A DNA stretch of 64,000 bases from Rhodospirillales bacterium (GCA_016712375.1 JADJRE010000045.1:1-64000), one strand, 5' to 3'; counted from the first letter of the stretch, positions 37,897 through 48,226 are shown. Made by a program: numbers and translations. The notes: generated by a model from the letters alone, not told the origin.

Positions 37897-39174
37897 TCAG
37901 GCCTGCTCCAGCGCCTGGGTCAGATCGTTCAGGATGTCGTCCACGTGCTCGATACCGATCGACAGCCGAACATACCCCTCTGAGACGCCAGTCGCCAGCC
38001 GGTCTTCTGACGACAGTTGCGAATGCGTCGTCGTCGCCGGGTGGATGGCGAGGGTCCGCGCGTCGCCGATGTTGGCGACGTGATACACCAGCTTCAGCGC
38101 ATCGATGAAGCGTCGGCCCGCCTCGCGGCCATCTCTCAACTCGAATCCCAACAATGCCCCATAAGTGCCTGACAGATAAGCATCTGCCCGCCGGCGCATC
38201 TCATCTACCATGTGCCCAGGATAAATCACCTTCACCACCTTTGGGTGGCTGGCAAGGAAGTTCGCGACCTGCAGCGCATTGTCGCAGTGGGCGCGCATCC
38301 TGAGCGGCAGTGTCTCCAGTCCCTGCAGCAACAAGAACGCGTTAAACGGGCTCATCGCCGCGCCGACATCGCGCAACAGCGTCACCCGCATTCTAAGGAT
38401 AAAGGCGATCGGTCCCAGCGGCTTCGCCGCTTCCACCCACACGGCGCCATGATAGCTGGGATCCGGCTGGTTGAGCGTCGGGAAGCGCGCCGCGTGTGCC
38501 TGCCAGTCGAATGTCCCGCCGTCGACGACCAGCCCGCCGATCGAGGTGCCGTGACCGCCGATGTACTTGGTGGTTGAGTACATGACGATCGACGCGCCAT
38601 GCTCAAGCGGCCGGCAGATCACAGGCGCCGCGGTGTTGTCGACGATCAGCGGGACGCCGAGCTGCCGGCCGAGTTCGGCCACTTCACGGATCGGAAACAC
38701 CTGCAGTTTGGGATTCGGCAGGGTCTCCGCGTACCACAGCCGGGTGCGTTCGTCGCTCGCCCGCGCGAACGCCTCGGGATCGGCCGGATCGACGAACCGG
38801 CATTCCACCCCCAGCGCGCTCAATGTGTTCGCAAACAGGTTCCACGTCCCGCCATAAAGATCGGTGGAACTGACGAAATTGTCGCCCGCCTGGCAGAGAT
38901 TGAGGACACAGAACGTCGACGCCGCCTGACCCGACGCGCACGCCAGTGCCGCTGCTCCGCCCTCGAGCTCGGTGAGCCGCTTCTCCAGCACATCGCACGT
39001 CGGATTCATGATCCGGGTGTAGATGTTGCCGAGTTCGCGCAGGGCGAACAGGTTCTCGGCGTGCTGGGTGTCCTGGAACTGGTAAGAGGTCGTCTGATAG
39101 ATCGGCACCGCAACCGCACCGGTCGAAGGATCGCTGCGCTAGCCGCCGTGCAGGGCAATCGTCTCCGGGTGCAT
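37897..39174 (-). CDS. metY: O-acetylhomoserine sulfhydrylase-like PLP enzyme, in-frame amber codon near start
   Basis: PLP enzyme of the Cys/Met metabolism family (MetY type) that makes homocysteine from O-acetylhomoserine and sulfide. Blocks are PIYQTTSYQFQDTQHAENLFAL, MNPTCDVLEKRLTELEGGAAA, DNTAAPVICRPLEHGA and the PLP-lysine segment YSTTKYIGGHGTSIGG. The homologous N-terminus begins at ATG 39174 (MHPETIALHGG), preceded by GAAAGG. A TAG at 39139-39141 interrupts the same frame where an aromatic residue is usual. GTG at 39108 (in VPIYQTTSYQF) could restart translation but would lose about 22 residues. A substitution or a base-call error is likely. Confidence 0.9.
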
Positions 39175-39262
39175 CCTTTCGTCGTCACGTGCTCACATCC
39201 TCCCTTGCCGCCCGTTTGAGAGCTGCCGGCTTGTTCGCGGCGGTCGCCAGATCTTGCGCCGC

Positions 39263-39295
39263 GTATCTTCTGTCCGCAAGCGCGTCGCAAGATAC
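39263..39295. promoter_or_regulatory. Inverted repeat upstream of metY
   Basis: GTATCTT (39263-39269) and AAGATAC (39289-39295) form a perfect 7-bp inverted repeat around 19 bases. It lies about 90 bp upstream of the metY start. It could be an operator or an RNA stem; no known consensus was matched. Confidence 0.3.
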
Positions 39296-39568
39296 ACGGG
39301 CAGCTAGTCCGTTCGCCAATGTTTGCGACCAACGAAGTTGCGAATGATTACGCCACCGCTGTCTGTGGCGGCTGCGATCGTGCCGATCGCCAATCTGAAT
39401 CGCGGCGCGGTGGAGCAAGCCGCGACGGTTGTGCTCCCGGCGGCCGCGGCGTTGATGGTGCATTGCGGCACCGTGGTGCTTAACGCAGGCATCGCACGAC
39501 GGATTGTTTACCGCAGCCCCACACGTGCTACCCTGAGCTGGAAACGAACACGAAAACACGGTCGGTTC

Positions 39569-39609
39569 ACGCTCGCGCGAGAGAGTAGCGCCTCCGCAAC
39601 CGCGAGCGT
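39569..39609. promoter_or_regulatory. Inverted repeat upstream of icmF
   Basis: ACGCTCGCG (39569-39577) and CGCGAGCGT (39601-39609) form a perfect 9-bp inverted repeat with a 23-base loop. It ends 50 bp before the icmF GTG. A regulatory hairpin or operator is possible. No T-run follows, so it is not an obvious terminator. Confidence 0.35.
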
Positions 39610-39658
39610 AAGCTGAACCTGTCGCCGTTGCGAAACCTATGCTCCGGGAGCCCTGACC

Positions 39659-42600
39659 GTGCCCGACGATCTCGCCGCCATCCGCAAGACCACCCCCGCC
39701 GGCCCGTACCGCCCCAAACATCCGGTCCGCTTCGTCACCGCCGCCTCGCTGTTCGACGGCCACGACGCCTCGATCAACATCATCCGGCGGATGCTGCAGG
39801 CCGCTGGCGTCGAGGTCATCCACCTCGGCCACAACCGGTCGGTCGATGATGTGCTGGAAGCGGCCTTGCAGGAAGACGTCAACGGCATCGCCGTCAGTTC
39901 CTACCAGGGCGGGCATGTCGAGTATTTCAAGTATCTGCTCGACCGGCTGCGCGAGCGGGGCGGTGCCGAAATCCGCGTGTTCGGCGGCGGCGGCGGCGTC
40001 ATCGTCGCCGAGGAGATCGAGGAACTGCAGGCCTACGGCGTCTGCCGCATCTACTCGCCGGAGGACGGGCGGCGGATGGGCCTGCAGGGGATGATCGACG
40101 ACATGGTCCGCCAGGCCGACTTCGATATCGCCGCCGATCTGCCCGCGGACCTGTCCGCCCTCGCCGGCGGCGACCGGCGGGCGCTGGCGCGGATCATCAG
40201 CGCGCTGGAGAACGGCGCCCTCGACGACCACCGGCGCGACCAGTTGCATGTCCTGGCGCACCGCCGCGGCGTCGTCCCGGTGATCGGCGTCACCGGCACC
40301 GGCGGTGCCGGTAAGTCATCGCTGACCGACGAGATCATCCGCCGCTTCCGCCTCTATTCCGGCAATCCGGCGATCGCGGTGATCGCCGTCGATCCCACCC
40401 GGCGCAAGAGCGGCGGCGCGCTGCTCGGCGACCGCATCCGCATGAACGCGATCGACGGTGCGCAGATCTACATGCGCTCCATCGCCACCCGGGAGTCAGG
40501 CCGCGAGATCCCGGCGGCGCTGCCCGACATTGTCGTTGCCTGCAAGGCCGCTGGCTTCCAGCTCGTCATCGTCGAGACGCCCGGCATCGGCCAGGGTGAC
40601 GCCGGGATTGTGCCGCATGTCGATTTCTCGGTGTACGTGATGACACCGGAGTTCGGCGCGGCGAGCCAGCTCGAAAAGATCGACATGCTGGATTTTGCCG
40701 ATGTCGTCGTCATCAACAAGTTCGACCGCCAGGGGGCGCGGGATGCTCTGCGCGACGTTGCCAAGCAGATCCAGCGCAACCGTCTGGCCTTCGCCCAAAC
40801 CACCGAGGCGATGCCGGTGTTCGGCTCGATTGCGTCGCGCTTCAACGACGAGGGCGTCACGGCGGTGCACGCCGAGATCGTCCGCCAGATGAACGAGCGC
40901 GGGCTCGGTGCCTGGGCAACGACGGCGGCGCCGGCCGGCGGCAAGGGCGCCGGAGCCGGGGCGGGGATCGTGCCGGCGGCCCGGCGGCGCTATCTCGCCG
41001 AGATCGCCGAGACGGTGCGCGGCTACCACGAGGAAAGCGCCCGCCAGGTGCAGACGGCCCGCGATCGTGCGCACCTGCGCGAGGCGCGCCGCCTGCTGAC
41101 GGAGCGGGGCGGGGCGGACGCTGCCGCGCTCGACGCAAGCCTCGGCGCCGCGCTCGCTGAAGCCGACGAGCGGCTCGACCCCCGCTGCCGCAAGCTGCTG
41201 GAGATGTGGCCGGCGGTGAAGGGCGCGTATACTGGGGACGAGTACGTGGTGCGCATGCGCGACCGCGAGATCCGCACGGCGCTGACCCATACCTCGCTGT
41301 CTGGCTCGCGCATCCCGAAGGTGGCGCTGCCGCGCTGGCAGGACGACGGCGAGATCCTCGCCTGGCTGCTGCGCGAGAACGTGCCGGGCAGCTTCCCCTA
41401 CACGGCGGGCGTTTTCGCCTTCAAGCGCGAGGGCGAGGACCCGACGCGGATGTTCGCTGGCGAGGGCGATCCGTTTCGCACCAACGCCCGCTTCAAGTTC
41501 GTCTCGAAGGACCAGCCGGCGAAGCGGCTGTCGACCGCCTTCGATTCCGTCACCCTCTACGGCTTCGATCCGGACGAGCGGCCGGACATCTGGGGCAAGA
41601 TCGGCAACTCCGGCGTCTCCATCGCTACGCTGGACGACATCAAGGCGCTCTACGACGGCTTCGATCTGTGCAATCCGACGACGTCGGTGTCGATGACCAT
41701 CAACGGTCCGGCGCCGTCGATCCTCGCGATGTTCTTCAACGCCGCCATCGACCAGCAGATCGGCAAGTTCACCGCCGACAACAGCCGCGCGCCGACCGAG
41801 GAGGAGGCCGAGAAAATCCGCGAATGGACGCTGGAGAACGTCCGCGGCACCGTCCAGGCGGACATCCTCAAGGAGGACCAGGGCCAGAACACCTGCATCT
41901 TCTCCACCGAGTTCAGCCTCAAGGTGAGGGGCGACATCCAGGAGTATTTCGTCCACAACCGGGTGCGCAACTTCTATTCGGTCTCGATCTCCGGCTACCA
42001 CATCGCCGAGGCCGGAGCCAATCCGATCAGCCAGCTCGCCTTCACGCTCGCCAACGGCTTCACCTACGTCGAGGCCTATCTGGCCCGCGGCATGCACATC
42101 GACGACTTCGGCCAGAACCTGTCGTTCTTCTTCTCCGCCGGCATGGACCCGGAATACAGCGTGCTCGGCCGCGTCGCCCGTCGCATCTGGGCGGTGGCGA
42201 TGCGCTGCAAGTATGGCGCGAATGAGCGGGCGCAGAAGCTGAAGTACCACACCCAGACCTCGGGCCGCTCGCTGCATGCCCAGGAGTACGCGTTCAACGA
42301 CATCCGCACCACGTTGCAGGCGCTGATCGCTACTTACGACCACACCAACAGCCTGCACACCAACGCCTACGACGAGGCGATCACGACCCCGACCGAGGAG
42401 AGCGTGCGCCGTGCCATGGCGATTCAACTGATCATCAACCGCGAGTGGGGGCTGGCGAAGAACGAGAACCCCAACCAGGGCTCGTTCATCATCGAGGAGC
42501 TGACCGACCTGGTGGAAGAGGCGGTGCTCAAGGAGTTCGAGCGCATCTCCGAGCGCGGCGGCGTGCTCGGGGCGATGGAGACCGGCTACCAGCGCGGCAA

Positions 42601-42940
42601 GATCCAGGACGAGAGCCTGCACTACGAGATCAAGAAGCACGATGGCAGCTACCCGATCATCGGCGTCAACAGCTTCGTCAATCCGGCCGGGGCGGAGATG
42701 CCGACGCCGGAGCTGGTGCGCTCCAGCGAGGCGGAAAAGCGGAGCCAGATCGACCGCCTGCGGGCGTTCCAGGCGCGCAATACCGGCGAAGCCGATGCGA
42801 CGGTGCGACGTCTGCAACAGGCGGCGACCAGCGGCGGCAACCTGTTCGCCGTGCTGATGGACGCGGTGCGCGTCCTGTCGCTGGGGCAGATCACCCGCGC
42901 GCTGTTCGAGGTGGGGGGGCAGTACCGAAGGAGCATGTAG
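39659..42940 (+). CDS. icmF: Fused isobutyryl-CoA mutase IcmF
   Basis: A single 1093-residue protein fuses the B12-binding subunit, a MeaB-like G-protein chaperone and the acyl-CoA mutase barrel, the IcmF layout. The B12 motif DGHDAS lies at 33-38 with His35 as the lower cobalt ligand. The P-loop GTGGAGKSS is near 216-224, followed by [18 protein letters not shown] and NKFD. The mutase part runs from about 540 ([78 protein letters not shown]). It interconverts isobutyryl- and n-butyryl-CoA and, in relatives, isovaleryl/pivalyl-CoA. GTG start; intact frame. Confidence 0.95.
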   Translation: MPDDLAAIRKTTPAGPYRPKHPVRFVTAASLFDGHDASINIIRRMLQAAGVEVIHLGHNRSVDDVLEAALQEDVNGIAVSSYQGGHVEYFKYLLDRLRERGGAEIRVFGGGGGVIVAEEIEELQAYGVCRIYSPEDGRRMGLQGMIDDMVRQADFDIAADLPADLSALAGGDRRALARIISALENGALDDHRRDQLHVLAHRRGVVPVIGVTGTGGAGKSSLTDEIIRRFRLYSGNPAIAVIAVDPTRRKSGGALLGDRIRMNAIDGAQIYMRSIATRESGREIPAALPDIVVACKAAGFQLVIVETPGIGQGDAGIVPHVDFSVYVMTPEFGAASQLEKIDMLDFADVVVINKFDRQGARDALRDVAKQIQRNRLAFAQTTEAMPVFGSIASRFNDEGVTAVHAEIVRQMNERGLGAWATTAAPAGGKGAGAGAGIVPAARRRYLAEIAETVRGYHEESARQVQTARDRAHLREARRLLTERGGADAAALDASLGAALAEADERLDPRCRKLLEMWPAVKGAYTGDEYVVRMRDREIRTALTHTSLSGSRIPKVALPRWQDDGEILAWLLRENVPGSFPYTAGVFAFKREGEDPTRMFAGEGDPFRTNARFKFVSKDQPAKRLSTAFDSVTLYGFDPDERPDIWGKIGNSGVSIATLDDIKALYDGFDLCNPTTSVSMTINGPAPSILAMFFNAAIDQQIGKFTADNSRAPTEEEAEKIREWTLENVRGTVQADILKEDQGQNTCIFSTEFSLKVRGDIQEYFVHNRVRNFYSVSISGYHIAEAGANPISQLAFTLANGFTYVEAYLARGMHIDDFGQNLSFFFSAGMDPEYSVLGRVARRIWAVAMRCKYGANERAQKLKYHTQTSGRSLHAQEYAFNDIRTTLQALIATYDHTNSLHTNAYDEAITTPTEESVRRAMAIQLIINREWGLAKNENPNQGSFIIEELTDLVEEAVLKEFERISERGGVLGAMETGYQRGKIQDESLHYEIKKHDGSYPIIGVNSFVNPAGAEMPTPELVRSSEAEKRSQIDRLRAFQARNTGEADATVRRLQQAATSGGNLFAVLMDAVRVLSLGQITRALFEVGGQYRRSM

Positions 42941-42961
42941 GCCGCCCTGCGATTTTCGCGA

Positions 42962-43011
42962 GCTGCGTCATCGCGAGCGCAACGAACCGATCCGAATGAC
43001 GCGGCTTTTTT
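42962..43011 (+). terminator. Terminator / palindromic repeat after icmF
   Basis: GCTGCGTCAT (42962-42971) pairs with ATGACGCGGC (42996-43005), with one G-U pair, and is followed by six T. The long loop contains CGCGAGCGCAACGAACCGATCC. This resembles the dispersed GTCAT-CGCGAGCG...GATCC-ATGAC palindromes found in many proteobacterial genomes. It probably ends icmF transcription and separates it from the convergent tlyA. Confidence 0.7.
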
Positions 43012-43012
43012 A

Positions 43013-43762
43013 TCAGCCATTGCGCACGGCGGCGATCAGGTATTCGACATTGCCGTCGGCACCATGGATTGGGCTCTCGATCCCTGCCGTGTACCCGCCA
43101 GCCAGGCTGGTCCGCGATCCAGCCCGTGATCCTTTCGCAGACTTCGCGGCGGACGGTTTCGTCGCGGACGATACCCCTCTGCCGACCAGCTCGCGCCCAG
43201 CCTCGAACTGCGGCTTGATCAATGCCACCAACCATGCGCCGGGCCCCGTGAGCGCTAGGGCCGCCGGTAGCGCCACACTCAGGCCGATAAAGCTCACGTC
43301 GCAGACGACGAGCTCTACCGGCTCGGGCACGTGGGCCGCGCTCAGCTCGCGGACGTTGACGCGCTCCAAAACGGCCACCCGCTGATCGGTGCGCAGCTTC
43401 CACGCCAGCTGACCGGAGCCAACGTCAACCGCATAAACGCGCGCAGCGCCACGGCTCAGCAGCACGTCGGTAAAGCCGCCGGTCGAGGCGCCGACGTCGA
43501 GGCAGACAAGGCCGGCAGGATTGACATTGAAAGTGTCGAGGGCGGCGGCGAGCTTGACTCCGCCGCGGGAGACCCAGGGGTGATCTCGGCCGCGAACTTC
43601 CAGCGCCGCGTCGATGGGCAGCATCGTCCCCGGCTTGTCGAGGCGCCGTTCGCCGCCAAAGACGAGGCCCGCCATAACCAGGGCCTGTGCCCGCGTTCGG
43701 CTCTCCGCCAGTCCCCGCTCGACCAGCAACTGGTCGAGCCGACGGCGATCGAGCTTGCTCAT
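43013..43762 (-). CDS. tlyA: TlyA-family rRNA methyltransferase / hemolysin A homologue
   Basis: An S4 RNA-binding domain (RRLDQLLVERGLAESRTRAQALV) is followed by an FtsJ-like SAM methyltransferase fold (CLDVGASTGGFTDVLLSRGA, VYAVDVGSGQLAWKLR, VCDVSFIGLS, LIKPQFEAGRELV). Known relatives 2'-O-methylate 16S/23S rRNA. The frame is open to 43013, but about 30 residues after ELVGRG are read out of frame. The neighbouring frame gives the expected GIVRDETVRREVCERITGWI. The join back at SPIHGADGNVEYLI shows two compensating indels, near the C-run at 43174-43177 and near 43090. It is downstream of dxs in the conserved isoprenoid cluster. Confidence 0.9.
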   Translation of the reverse strand: MSKLDRRRLDQLLVERGLAESRTRAQALVMAGLVFGGERRLDKPGTMLPIDAALEVRGRDHPWVSRGGVKLAAALDTFNVNPAGLVCLDVGASTGGFTDVLLSRGAARVYAVDVGSGQLAWKLRTDQRVAVLERVNVRELSAAHVPEPVELVVCDVSFIGLSVALPAALALTGPGAWLVALIKPQFEAGRELVGRGVSSATKPSAAKSAKGSRAGSRTSLAGGYTAGIESPIHGADGNVEYLIAAVRNG

Positions 43763-43849
43763 CGCTACCGCCTTCGTCTGCGTCCTGTCACGGGCGAGAG
43801 GACGAGGGATGCAGAGTCAGCGGCGACGCTGAGACCAGCGCCATGTCCG

Positions 43850-45773
43850 TCAGGCGCGTGCCGCCTCCGCCGCTTCCTTCGAGCGCCCCAGCGCGTTCAG
43901 CGCCGTGGCGACGATGTGCTGGCGTTCAGGCCGGCCATGTCGTACTGCACCTCCGGCTTGTCCTGGTCGATGTAGATATCCGGCAATGTCATCGGCCGGA
44001 ACTTCAGGCCGTTGTCGAGCAGGCCGTCTGTTGCCATAAACTGCATGACGTGCGCGGCGAAGCCGCCGGCTGCCCCTTCCTCCAGAGTGATCACAACTGG
44101 ATGCTCGTGCGCCAGGCGGCGGATCAGGTCGGTGTCCAGCGGCTTGGCGAAGCGCGCGTCGGCAATGGTCGTGGACAGCCCGCGAGCCGCCAGCTCCTCG
44201 GCCGCTCGCATTGCTTCCTTCAGCCGCGTCCCGAGGTTGAGGATGGCGATAGACGTCCCTTCCCGCAGGATCCGGCCCTTGCCGATCGGCAGGACCTGCC
44301 CACGCTGCGGCATGTCCACGCCCATGCCCTCGCCGCGCGGATAGCGCACCGCCGAGGGGCGATCGTCGATCGCGGCACAGGTGGCGATCATGTGCATCAG
44401 GTCGGCCTCGTCGGCGGCCGCCATCACCACCATCTGCGGCAGGCAGAGCAGGTAGGGCAGGTCGAAGGCGCCGGCGTGTGTTGCCCCGTCGGCGCCGACC
44501 AACCCCGCGCGGTCCATGGCGAAGCGCACCGGCAGGCCCTGCAGCGCCACATCGTGCACCAGCTGGTCGTAGGCGCGCTGCAGGAAGGTCGAGTAGATGG
44601 CGCAAAACGGCTTGTAGCCCTCGGCGGCCAGCCCGGCGGCGAACGTCACCGCGTGCTGCTCGGCGATACCAACATCGAAACAGCGATCGGGAAAGCGGGC
44701 GGCGAACTTGTCGAGTCCGGTGCCGGCGGGCATCGCGGCGGTGATCGCGATGATCTTCTCGTCCTGCTCCGCTTCCTGGATCAGCGCCTTGGCAAAGGTC
44801 TCGGTATAGCTGGGGGCGTTTGCCTTCACCTTCACCTGTTCGCCAGTAACGACGTCGAAGCGGCCGACGCCGTGGTACTTGTCGGCGGACCGCTCGGCCG
44901 GCACATAACCGTGTCCCTTCTTGGTGACGACATGCACCAGCACCGGTCCCGGCTCCCGGTCATCGCGCAGGTTCTTCAGCACCGGCAACAGGTGGTCGAA
45001 GTTGTGGCCGTCGATCGGGCCGACATAAAAGAACCCGAGCTCCTCGAAAAGCGTGCCGCCGGTAACCAGGCCGCGGGCATACTCCTCGACCTTATGCGCC
45101 GCCTTCTCCAGACCCCGTGGGAACTTCTTGGCGACATCGGCGAGGACGTGGCGCAGCGACCGGTAAGGCTTCGACGAGATCAGCTTCGACAGATACGCGC
45201 TCATCGCGCCGACCGGCGGTGCGATCGACATGTCGTTGTCGTTGAGGATGACGATCAGCCGAGACTGCATGGAGCCGGCGTTGTTCATCGCCTCGTAGGC
45301 CATTCCGGCGCTCATCGCACCATCGCCGATCACCGCAATGACATTGTTCTCCTCGCCACGGAAATCCCGCGCCACCGCCATACCCAGCGCCGCCGAGATG
45401 GACGTCGAGGTGTGCGCCGCCCCGAAGGGGTCGTAGACGCTCTCCGATCGCTTGGTGAAGCCGGAAAGGCCGCCCCCTGGCGGAGTGTTAGCATCCGGTT
45501 GCGCCGGCCGGTGAGAATCTTGTGCGGGTAGGCCTGATGGCCGACGTCCCAGATCAGCTTGTCCTTCGGCGTATCGAACACGTAGTGGAGCGCCACCGAG
45601 AGCTCGACAACGCCAAGACTGGCACCGAGGTGACCGCCGGTGATAGAGACGAAGCGAACCGTCTCCTGGCGAAGCTCGTCCGCCAGTTGCACGAGCTGAT
45701 CTTCCGGCAGCCTGCGGAGGTCGCTGGGATCATTGACGCGATCGAGTAGCGCGGTGGTTGCTGAGTCCTTCAA
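43850..45773 (-). CDS. dxs: 1-deoxy-D-xylulose-5-phosphate synthase, two frameshifts
   Basis: This thiamine-diphosphate enzyme makes DXP from pyruvate and glyceraldehyde-3-phosphate, the first step of the MEP isoprenoid pathway. Blocks include [40 protein letters not shown], the TPP motif [31 protein letters not shown] and a late [11 protein letters not shown]. One base is missing from the C-run at 45473-45477, where RQGGGLSGF is expected. Another is missing at GG 43921-43922, where [15 protein letters not shown] is expected. Because no second dxs is visible and the enzyme is usually essential, these are probably sequence errors. TTG start with a GAGGAGACC ribosome site. It lies 72 bp after ispA. 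Confidence 0.92.
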
Positions 45774-45845
45774 GTCTGGTCTCCTCGTCTGGCTCTCGCC
45801 GACTCGCCTGCGGCGTCTGTCAACATGCTCTTAAGCGGCTGCCGC

Positions 45846-46733
45846 TCAATTCCGCCGGTGAACGACGAAAGAAGCGAGCGCGCGCAGCGGGTCGGCGGTT
45901 TCCGGAAATATCTCCAAATGCTGGACTGCCTGCTGAGCCAGCATGTCGGACTGCGCACGGGCGCGTTCCACCCCGAGCACTGAAACAAATGTCGCCTTGC
46001 CGGCCCCCTGGTCCTTGTGCGTCCGCTTGCCGACCTCCTCGTCATTGCCCTCGACATCAAGCAGATCGTCGACGATCTGAAAAGCAAGACCGAGGTCGTG
46101 AGCGTAGGCGTGCAGCGCATGCCGGGCGCTGTCCGCAGCCTTGCCAAGCACCGCCCCGGCCTCGCATGAAAATGCGATCAAAGCTCCGGTCTTCATCCGC
46201 TGCATCCGCGTGATCTCGGCGATTTGCAGCGGGACCTCGGCAGCCAGCAAATCAAGCATCTGGCCGCCGACCATGCCGTCGCCTCCCGCCGCCTTCGCCA
46301 ACTCGACCACCAGATCGCTGCGCACACGCGGATCGGGATGAGTCTGCGAATCGGCGATTACCTCAAAGGCGCGTGCCAACAGCGCGTCGCCGGCAAGAAT
46401 CGCCGTGGCCTCGTCAAATTTGACGTGGCAGGTCGGAAGACCGCGGCGCAGGTCGTCATCGTCCATCGCCGGCAGGTCATCGTGAATCAGTGAATAGCAG
46501 TGTACCATCTCGATCGCCGCGGCGACGCGGATCGCGAACTGCTCCGACACGCCGAACAGCGTCGAACTCGCCATCACCAAAAAAGGGCGGATACGCTTGC
46601 CGCCCGACAGTGTCGCGTAGCGCACCGCTTCCATAAGCCTCGATTCCGGATCGGGCCGTGCGGGTAGTAGCCGATCGAGAACAACGTCCACGTCGCGGGC
46701 GTTCTTTGCAAGCGCCGCTTTTATATCCAACAC
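45846..46733 (-). CDS. ispA: Polyprenyl (farnesyl/geranyl) diphosphate synthase
   Basis: Head-to-tail prenyltransferase of about 295 residues. It has the first aspartate-rich motif DDLPAMDDDDLRRG, LSGGKRIRPFLVMA upstream of it, and the second motif DDLLDVEGNDEEVGK. It elongates DMAPP with IPP to farnesyl diphosphate. GTG at 46733 is chosen as the start (VLDIKAALAKNA), eight bases after xseB stops, which couples the two. The frame continues upstream into non-homologous sequence that overlaps xseB. Confidence 0.92.
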   Translation of the reverse strand: MLDIKAALAKNARDVDVVLDRLLPARPDPESRLMEAVRYATLSGGKRIRPFLVMASSTLFGVSEQFAIRVAAAIEMVHCYSLIHDDLPAMDDDDLRRGLPTCHVKFDEATAILAGDALLARAFEVIADSQTHPDPRVRSDLVVELAKAAGGDGMVGGQMLDLLAAEVPLQIAEITRMQRMKTGALIAFSCEAGAVLGKAADSARHALHAYAHDLGLAFQIVDDLLDVEGNDEEVGKRTHKDQGAGKATFVSVLGVERARAQSDMLAQQAVQHLEIFPETADPLRALASFVVHRRN

Positions 46734-46741
46734 TTGTGCCC

Positions 46742-46990
46742 TCAATCGAAGCTGATCGACTCCGAGGTGGCTGCGCCGTCCCGGCCGAGCACGATCCGCT
46801 CGACCCGCATCTGAGCCTCCTGAAGCTTTGCATCGCAATGCCTTTGCAGGGTCACGCCCCGTTCGTAGGCGACGATCGCATCCTCCAGCCGGCCGGAGCC
46901 TTCCTCCCGACGACGAACGATGCTCTCAAGTTCCGCCAGCGCCTCTTCGAAGCACAACCGCGAAACGCCTTCGCTGTCGTTTTCGCTCAT
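46742..46990 (-). CDS. xseB: Exodeoxyribonuclease VII small subunit
   Basis: A protein of 82 residues with the XseB helical-hairpin pattern: FEEALAELESIVRRREEGSGRLEDAI, AYERGVTLQRHCDAKLQEAQMRVE. It associates with XseA in the exonuclease VII complex. ATG at 46990 (MSENDSEG) is the natural start; the frame is open further upstream. It is the first gene of the xseB-ispA-dxs-tlyA series, a common alphaproteobacterial order. Confidence 0.92.
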   Translation of the reverse strand: MSENDSEGVSRLCFEEALAELESIVRRREEGSGRLEDAIVAYERGVTLQRHCDAKLQEAQMRVERIVLGRDGAATSESISFD

Positions 46991-47297
46991 CGGGTTCCCC
47001 TGGCCATCCGACAGCGCGTAATCCTTCCTGAAAGGCGAAAAACACCGCCCGTTTCCCCTACGGCAACAGCGCCGCTCGACACTTTTCGCGGGTTTCGCCA
47101 GCCGTTGCAAGGGCAATCCCGCGCCAATTCCGTCCGTTAGGACCGCCGACCCGTCAAGTGTCGCGAAAATGCGACGCATTCTATGTTAGCCGAGGCAACC
47201 CCGGTTGATCGGAAACAGCTGCTTAAACCGGATCACGGCTCGCGGTGGGAGTCGAGGCCGCGACGAGTCGCCTTGGGTACCGCCGCCGGTCTCGGCT
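46991..47297. other. Upstream region of the xseB-ispA-dxs-tlyA cluster
   Basis: This stretch separates the histone-deacetylase-like gene stop from xseB; both are on the minus strand. No gene is recognised. It probably holds the promoter for the cluster. Confidence 0.4.
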
Positions 47298-48226
47298 TCA
47301 ATGCCCCATCAGCGCGCGGACGTGTGCGGCCGTACTGTCGGCCAGCGCCTGCAGGTCGTAGCCGCCCTCCAACGTCGACACGACGCGGCCACGGCAACAC
47401 TTCTCCGCCACCTCCAGGAGCTCGCGGGTAACCCAGGCAAAGTCCGCCGTCTGCAGACGGATCTGCGCCAGCGGATCGCGCAGGTGCGCATCGAAGCCGG
47501 CGGAGATCAGCAGAATGTCCGGATGGAAGTTGCGCAACGCCGGCAGGATTCGTTCGGCGTAGCCACGGCGGAATTCCTCCGAGCCGCTGCCCGGCTTCAA
47601 CGCGACGTTGACGATGTTGTTGAACACGCCCGTCTCATGCTCCATGCCCGGTCCCTGGATAGCAGGGCCACTGGTGGCTCGACCCGTAGAACAGATCGCG
47701 GTAGCGAAAAACGTGGTTTGCGTGCCGTTGCCGTGGTGCACGTCGAAATCGACAACGGCAACTCTCTCCATGCCATGCACTGCGCGCGCATGCTCTGCCG
47801 CGACAGCGACGTTGTTGAACAAGCAAAAGCCCATCGCCGCCGATGATTCGGCGTGATGACCGGGCGGGCGGACCGCACAGAAGGCGTTGCGGGCCTCCCC
47901 GTTGGCGACAGCGTCGACAGCCGCGCAGATGCCGCCCACCGCGCGAAGCGCCGCCTCTCCGGAGAACGGGTTCATCGCCGTATCCGAATCGAGGTGCACG
48001 TGCCCGTGGTTGGGGATGTTCTCGAACACCGCCTCGACGTAGAAAGGCGCATGCACCCGTTCGATCTGCCGAAGTGTCCCCTTTGGCGCCTCGTGCCGGT
48101 GCAGGAAAGTGAATTCCTCCGTTTCGAGCGCCGCCATTACCGCCTTCAGACGCGCCGGAGCCTCTGGTGCCACTCCCCCATCTCGTGATCCATGCAGACG
48201 GGATGGTTGTACAAAAGGGTGGTCAT
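47298..48226 (-). CDS. Histone deacetylase / acetoin utilisation-like amidohydrolase, frameshifted
   Basis: Zn-dependent deacetylase fold of the arginase/deacetylase superfamily. Metal and catalytic motifs are RPPGHHAESSAAMGFCLFNN (His-His), VDFDVHHGNGTQ (Asp/His zinc ligands) and LISAGFDAHLRDPL (Asp), with EGGYDL near the end. The natural start is ATG 48226 (MTTLLYNHPVCMDHEMGEWH). One base is missing at GG 48166-48167, so this N-terminus is one frame off. A second scrambled patch lies between about 47705 and 47645, where the neighbouring frame gives the expected DLFYGSSHQWPCYPGTGH. The natural substrate, acetylpolyamine or another acetyl amide, is unknown. Confidence 0.87.

Larger units (their letters stand above)
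39175..39658. other. Divergent intergenic region metY / icmF
   Basis: No convincing gene is present; short open frames on both strands are Ala/Arg-rich and unlike known proteins. The region holds two inverted repeats, listed separately, and should carry promoters for metY (minus) and icmF (plus). No SAM-II or cobalamin riboswitch core could be recognised. Confidence 0.4.

Noticed and set aside
39175..39300. SAM-II or similar riboswitch upstream of metY
   Set aside because: The region was searched for the conserved pseudoknot segments (CCGG-CUUGCA and GCUAAA-like), but they do not occur in the needed order.
39304..39492. Short minus-strand open frame between metY and icmF
   Set aside because: Ala/Thr-rich sequence with no ribosome site and no family resemblance; not enough to call a gene.
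40496..42817. Long minus-strand open frame of 773 codons opposite icmF
   Set aside because: It is an antisense shadow of icmF with low-complexity composition and no recognisable domain.
43687..45531. Plus-strand open frame of 614 codons opposite dxs and the tlyA start
   Set aside because: It is an antisense shadow; its His/Gln/Arg composition is typical of reverse translation of GC-rich genes.
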